Shown: piece after piece, positions 61,054 to 64,000 of the stretch
How the letters are laid out: each line of letters begins with the position of its first letter
How positions within the stretch are numbered: position 1 is the stretch's first letter
NCBI GenBank assembly: GCA_964351655.1
Contig: CAYGPD010000005.1
Coordinates: 67,725 to 131,724 of the forward strand
Length of the DNA stretch: 64,000 nucleotides
Source: Hirschia sp964351655
GTDB taxonomy: Bacteria; Pseudomonadota; Alphaproteobacteria; Caulobacterales; Hyphomonadaceae
Direction of reading: 5' to 3'
Position numbers and translations under genes: made by a program
The notes under the pieces: model-generated
Database searches by the model: none
The model's input: the letters and a program-made list of their open reading frames with translations, nothing else
Told to the model about the DNA's origin: nothing

Positions 61054-62085
61054 AGCCGTAGCTGAGGTGATTGAGGTGAGCGTTCCTAGTTCTTCGTGGT
61101 TGTTGATCCAATAGCCCAATGCAAATAGTCCGATAAGTAAAACAGCCCAGACGGCTAAGTTTATTCGGCGAGACTTTGTGGCGTTTTTCTTTTGTAGCCA
61201 ACGACGGGGCTGAACGCCTTTCCATACGAACACGATTTGGGTGGAAAGTAAGACGCAGACGACGTTTAGCAATACCATAATAGCGGCAGCGAGGGCGCTT
61301 TTGCCATCACCGGCCCCTAAGTACATTGCAGAAGCGGCGGAAGGCGGCAGCAAAGCTACGGCAACCATAACGCCCACAAGGGCGGATGAAATACCACCAG
61401 TCATTGATAGCGCTGCGGCAGCACCAGAGGCGAGCGCCAATGCGATAACTTCTGGTTTGATAATTGTGCGGGCGACAAGTTCTTGGCTTTCCAGATTGAC
61501 GGGGAAGACTAGAGCTAGAAGAAAGACTGTGCCAAACCCAACGCCGAGCCCGCAGGTGGCTGTCTTAGCGGTGTTGAGCATTAAAGAGGTGGAGCCAAGC
61601 GCGGAGGCAAGGCTAAAGCCCAAAATGGGGCCGAGCAAAGGTGCGATTACCATTGCACCTATGACTACAGCGACATTATTCTCGTTTAATCCTATGGCTG
61701 CCACGATGGCAGACAATACCGTGAGTACGACAAAATCAATGGTGAGTTTGCTGCCGCCCATGACTTCTTCTACCAAGGCTTCACGCATGGCTTGTTTGGG
61801 ATTTTCTTTCTCTTTGTCCTCTGTGTCTGTTTTTGAAACTTCATTACGTGGCAATGTTGCTTCAACATCCATGAGGGTGAGGCGCCACTGGTCCTTTTTT
61901 GAGAACATATCTTGCGCCGCATCCATCAAGGATTGACCTTCACCATCTTCCAGCAGGACGTGAACTGTCTGTCGGTTTTCATCAGGCTCTGTATCGCACG
62001 ACCAATCAATTGGGTTGGCATTTTTGACCGCAGTTTCAACACGTTTCTGATAGGAGGTAGGATAGGTAAGCTTGATGTTTTTCAT
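61045..62085 (-). CDS. DUF389 (TIGR00341-like) membrane protein
   Basis: A 346-residue protein. A cytoplasmic N-terminal domain of about 125 residues precedes about eight membrane segments with signatures LTIDFVVLTVLSAIVAAIGLNENNVAVVIGAMVIAPLLGPILGFSLA (key parts SAIVAAIGLNENNVAVVIGAMVIAPLLGP). This is the DUF389 hallmark. Function unknown; some members are annotated as possible hydrophobic-substrate transporters. Start at the ATG complementary to 62083-62085; no strong ribosome binding site, and a GTG 13 codons earlier is possible. Confidence 0.85.
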   Translation of the reverse strand: MKNIKLTYPTSYQKRVETAVKNANPIDWSCDTEPDENRQTVHVLLEDGEGQSLMDAAQDMFSKKDQWRLTLMDVEATLPRNEVSKTDTEDKEKENPKQAMREALVEEVMGGSKLTIDFVVLTVLSAIVAAIGLNENNVAVVIGAMVIAPLLGPILGFSLASALGSTSLMLNTAKTATCGLGVGFGTVFLLALVFPVNLESQELVARTIIKPEVIALALASGAAAALSMTGGISSALVGVMVAVALLPPSAASAMYLGAGDGKSALAAAIMVLLNVVCVLLSTQIVFVWKGVQPRRWLQKKNATKSRRINLAVWAVLLIGLFALGYWINNHEELGTLTSITSATASN

Positions 62086-62397
62086 GGAAAATATGCGCCG
62101 TATGTATTGAGACTTGAGTCTCACGGAGCATTGTTGATTGTGATCAGGAGGTCAATTGTAGGGGGGGGTGAAATGATGGTTTGCGCTCGTTTTACACATG
62201 CTTCATGTGTTGGGGATGATGCCAGCGCGATGCGCATTGTAGCCATTGGGGGCGTTGGATGGTTCTTTTTACGTGACCTTATAGAACGCAAGACAAATGT
62301 AAATTTTTGGGGAGTCTTTTTAGGTAGCGATAGGTGGAAATCGGGTGCGAGCAGAACCTACGGGATGAGCGTAGGTTCCGTCGAAAAGGTGTTATGC
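62086..62397. other. 312-base intergenic region
   Basis: Between the DUF389 gene and the 3' end of the methyltransferase gene. It has a run of eight G at 62161-62168 and a perfect nine-pair hairpin GAACCTACG / CGTAGGTTC at 62354-62378 (loop GGATGAG) without a T-tract, possibly ending the methyltransferase transcript. A plus-strand ORF here is discussed under rejected items. Confidence 0.45.
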
Positions 62398-63624
62398 CTA
62401 GAAAATCATAATTTCTGGGATCGCAATAACGCATTTCCCGCCCCAAGTGTAGAGTTGGGCGAGGGCATTGGAGATTTCCTCTTTTAAGTTCCAAGGCAAG
62501 ATGAGAACATAATCGGGGCGTGCTGATAAAATCATGGCTGATGACACAATGGGAATATGGCTGCCCGGCATACGTTTGTTTTGCTTGGCTACCGCATTAT
62601 CAACAGCAAACTGAACGAGATCGGGGCGTACTCCTGCAAAGTTCATGAATGTGTTGCCTTTAGCAGCTGCGCCATAGGCGGCAACTTTCTTTCCGTCTTC
62701 TTTTGCTTTGATCAAAAATTTCAGCAGCTCATTTTTTACTTTTTCTGCTTTATCTTGAAAATCAGCATAGCCCGTCAAGTTATCGAGGTTTGCTGCACGT
62801 TCTTTTGCAATAAGGTTTGCGACAGCTTTTGTTACAGGGCGAGTGCCAGTGTCGCTACGTTGTGCGAGAACGCGCAATGAGCCGCCATGTGTTGGCCATT
62901 CCTGAACGTCGAAGACTTGAAGCCCGTTGGCGGCAAATATGCGCTGAACGGCGATCAATGAGAGGTAGGAATAATGCTCGTGATAGATCGTATCAAATTG
63001 AAGCTTGTTGATGAGGTTTAGAAGGTGAGGAAACTCAAAAGTGGCAACACCATCTTTTTTTAGAACTATGGAAAATCCACGTACAAAATCATTTATATCA
63101 GGTACGTGCGCAAGCACATTATTAGCTGCAGTTAGGTCTGCTGATTTACCTTCACTAACTAACTTTTGCGCATAGTCTGTGCCAAAAAACTCTTCGAATA
63201 TCTCCAAGCCTTTATCGCGCGCAACAGCTGCTGTGCTGGCGGTGGGCTCAACACCATAGCAGGGAATGTTTGCAGCGAGCGCGTACTGTAGCAGGTAACC
63301 ATCATTTGCTGCGATTTCACAAATCAAAGAGTTTTCATTTAGATCAAACCTCTGAGCCATATCGTCGACATAACGTTTGGCGTGCTCGCACCAGCTTTTT
63401 GAAGTGGCGCTGAAATAAGCATAATCGTTTGAGAAGAAATCTTCCCGTTTTGCGTAGTCTTGGGTTTGGACAAGCCAGCAATTGTGACACACCATAACCT
63501 TTAAAGGGTACCATGTTTCTGGGGCGTTATCTCTATCTTGGGGGATGTATGCGTTGGAGGGAGGGGCAAATCCTAGATCACAAAACATGTGTTCTAATTC
63601 GGTTTGGCAGTGACGGCACTTCAT
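62398..63624 (-). CDS. Sugar C-methyltransferase (SAM-dependent, class I)
   Basis: A 408-residue protein of the NDP-hexose C-methyltransferase family (TylC3-like). Residues about 1-60 hold a zinc-binding segment (CRHCQTE; VCHNCWLVQTQ). Residues about 90-200 are the methyltransferase core with EIAANDGYLLQYALA (SAM-binding, GxN variant), NNVLAHVPDINDFV. The C-terminal 170 residues match the family's C-terminal domain (YHEHYSYLSL; VAAYGAAAKGNTFMNFAG). Would methylate a nucleotide sugar for a polysaccharide or lipid A decoration. A palindrome lies 17 bases upstream. Confidence 0.9.
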   Translation of the reverse strand: MKCRHCQTELEHMFCDLGFAPPSNAYIPQDRDNAPETWYPLKVMVCHNCWLVQTQDYAKREDFFSNDYAYFSATSKSWCEHAKRYVDDMAQRFDLNENSLICEIAANDGYLLQYALAANIPCYGVEPTASTAAVARDKGLEIFEEFFGTDYAQKLVSEGKSADLTAANNVLAHVPDINDFVRGFSIVLKKDGVATFEFPHLLNLINKLQFDTIYHEHYSYLSLIAVQRIFAANGLQVFDVQEWPTHGGSLRVLAQRSDTGTRPVTKAVANLIAKERAANLDNLTGYADFQDKAEKVKNELLKFLIKAKEDGKKVAAYGAAAKGNTFMNFAGVRPDLVQFAVDNAVAKQNKRMPGSHIPIVSSAMILSARPDYVLILPWNLKEEISNALAQLYTWGGKCVIAIPEIMIF

Positions 63625-63640
63625 GAGTGAGCCTCATTTT

Positions 63641-63658
63641 GATTTAATAAATTAAATC
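63641..63658. promoter_or_regulatory. 18-base palindrome, putative operator
   Basis: GATTTAAT-AA-ATTAAATC, 17 bases before the methyltransferase ATG, on the leader side. A second copy of GATTTAATC occurs near 63828. AT-rich palindrome placed for repression; regulator unknown. Confidence 0.35.
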
Positions 63659-63863
63659 GAAGCGCCTGCCTTATTGAGGGGCTAGAAAGGTGTGCGCGAT
63701 TGAAACAAACTTGGCGTTTCGATATGACGTTAACTTTAATTCAACTTGGTTATATTTTCAAGAGAATTAAATGTTAAGTTGCGCCTCATGTTAATAAGTC
63801 GCACCTTGTATGGTGTGTCTTGTTGATTGATTTAATCTATTGATTTTACTAAATTTTATAATT

Positions 63864-64000
63864 TTAGGTGGGGTGGTTTGTTTGCAAAAAGTCAACCATA
63901 TCAATTATGGCTTTGGTAAGGAGTGATAACTCTTGTGCCGTTGTTGAAAAAGACGGTGATAAGTATATCACATTGCCGAGTGGGCGGATGAAAACGCCGT
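63864..64000 (-). CDS. bioA: Adenosylmethionine-8-amino-7-oxononanoate aminotransferase (C-terminal part)
   Basis: The last 45 codons of a gene that continues beyond the window. The reading frame gives GVFIRPLGNVIYLSPSFSTT, then EL..LTKAI, ending in a stop at 63864-63866. This matches the C-terminus of BioA (GVxxRPLGNVxYLxPP...), a PLP enzyme of biotin synthesis that makes 7,8-diaminononanoate. The catalytic Lys is not in the window. No other biotin gene is visible. Confidence 0.7.
   Translation of the reverse strand, partial: GVFIRPLGNVIYLSPSFSTTAQELSLLTKAIIDMVDFLQTNHPT

Noticed and set aside
61241..61936. 231-codon plus-strand ORF opposite the DUF389 gene
   Set aside because: Low-complexity Ala/Ser/Thr translation that mirrors the codon bias of the real gene; no ribosome binding site.
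62173..62487. Plus-strand ORF of 104 codons after a G8 run, possible gene
   Set aside because: It overlaps the well-supported methyltransferase gene on the other strand by 90 bases, has no recognisable domain, and the G-run is a poor ribosome binding site in sequence context.
1..64000. CRISPR arrays, tRNA, rRNA, insertion sequences, prophage
   Set aside because: None recognised on reading both strands; no regularly spaced repeats, transposase or integrase motifs seen.

Overview
The window looks like chromosomal DNA of a stalked or budding, flagellated alphaproteobacterium of the Caulobacterales/Maricaulales type (Hyphomonadaceae-like). This is inferred from the flagellar gene set (fliX, flbY-like, flgF-flgG-flgA-flgH, fliL-fliM followed by DUF6468 and motE-like genes), from a DksA with an incomplete cysteine set, and from several TTAA-N7-TTAA boxes that match the CtrA cell-cycle regulator consensus. 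Base composition looks moderate rather than GC-rich, which would fit a Hirschia-like genus; that is only a guess. No rRNA, tRNA, CRISPR array, insertion sequence or prophage was recognised.

Layout. 1-2.75 kb: proline iminopeptidase (cut by the window edge), a lipoprotein and an MFS transporter. 2.8-6.5 kb: an Mla/MCE-type lipid transport operon (STAS-permease fusion, ATPase, MCE protein, auxiliary lipoprotein) ending in a terminator. 6.5-13.6 kb: a membrane-anchored coiled-coil protein of possible polar function, small ORFs, an orphan HPt protein, a chorismate mutase and a very large acidic SH3-like membrane protein. 13.7-19.6 kb: a GcvA-type LysR regulator divergent from an assimilatory sulfate reduction operon (SUMT, DUF2849, GST, sulfite reductase, DUF934, APS/PAPS reductase). 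19.8-22.0 kb: a membrane protein, a TerB-like protein and a LuxR-type regulator, with two perfect CtrA-like boxes between them.

22.0-32.2 kb: a structured region in front of ffh, then ffh, a zinc ribbon gene, a second chorismate mutase, rpsP, a GNAT gene and rimM. The usual rimM-trmD junction is split by three opposite-strand genes (GT39, GT2 and a TIR-membrane-trypsin-like protein) before trmD and rplS resume. 32.3-33.9 kb: an AbgT transporter.

33.9-47.0 kb: a flagellar block built from divergent transcription units: flgI-flgJ-flbY (minus), fliX-dksA (plus), flgF-flgG-flgA-flgH (minus), and fliL-fliM-DUF6468-motE followed by a 1180-residue exported TPR protein (plus). 47.0-57.3 kb: a catalase, small exported proteins, ttcA, an M28 peptidase, a LysR/VOC divergent pair and a proline symporter. 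57.3-60.0 kb: a second flagellar block, fliO-fliP (minus) divergent from flgB-flgC-fliE (plus), with a perfect CtrA-like box between them. 60.0-64.0 kb: a YHYH/peptidoglycan-binding protein, a uracil-DNA-glycosylase-like protein, a DUF389 membrane protein, a sugar C-methyltransferase and the 3' end of bioA.

The least ordinary items are the TIR-membrane-pseudoprotease gene sitting inside a split translation operon, the CtrA-like boxes, four intergenic structures (before ffh, before the M28 peptidase, an orphan terminator near 50.4 kb, a TGACA/TGTCA array near 51.8 kb), and three very large or coiled-coil envelope proteins without clear family names. No complete new multi-gene system could be demonstrated from sequence alone.
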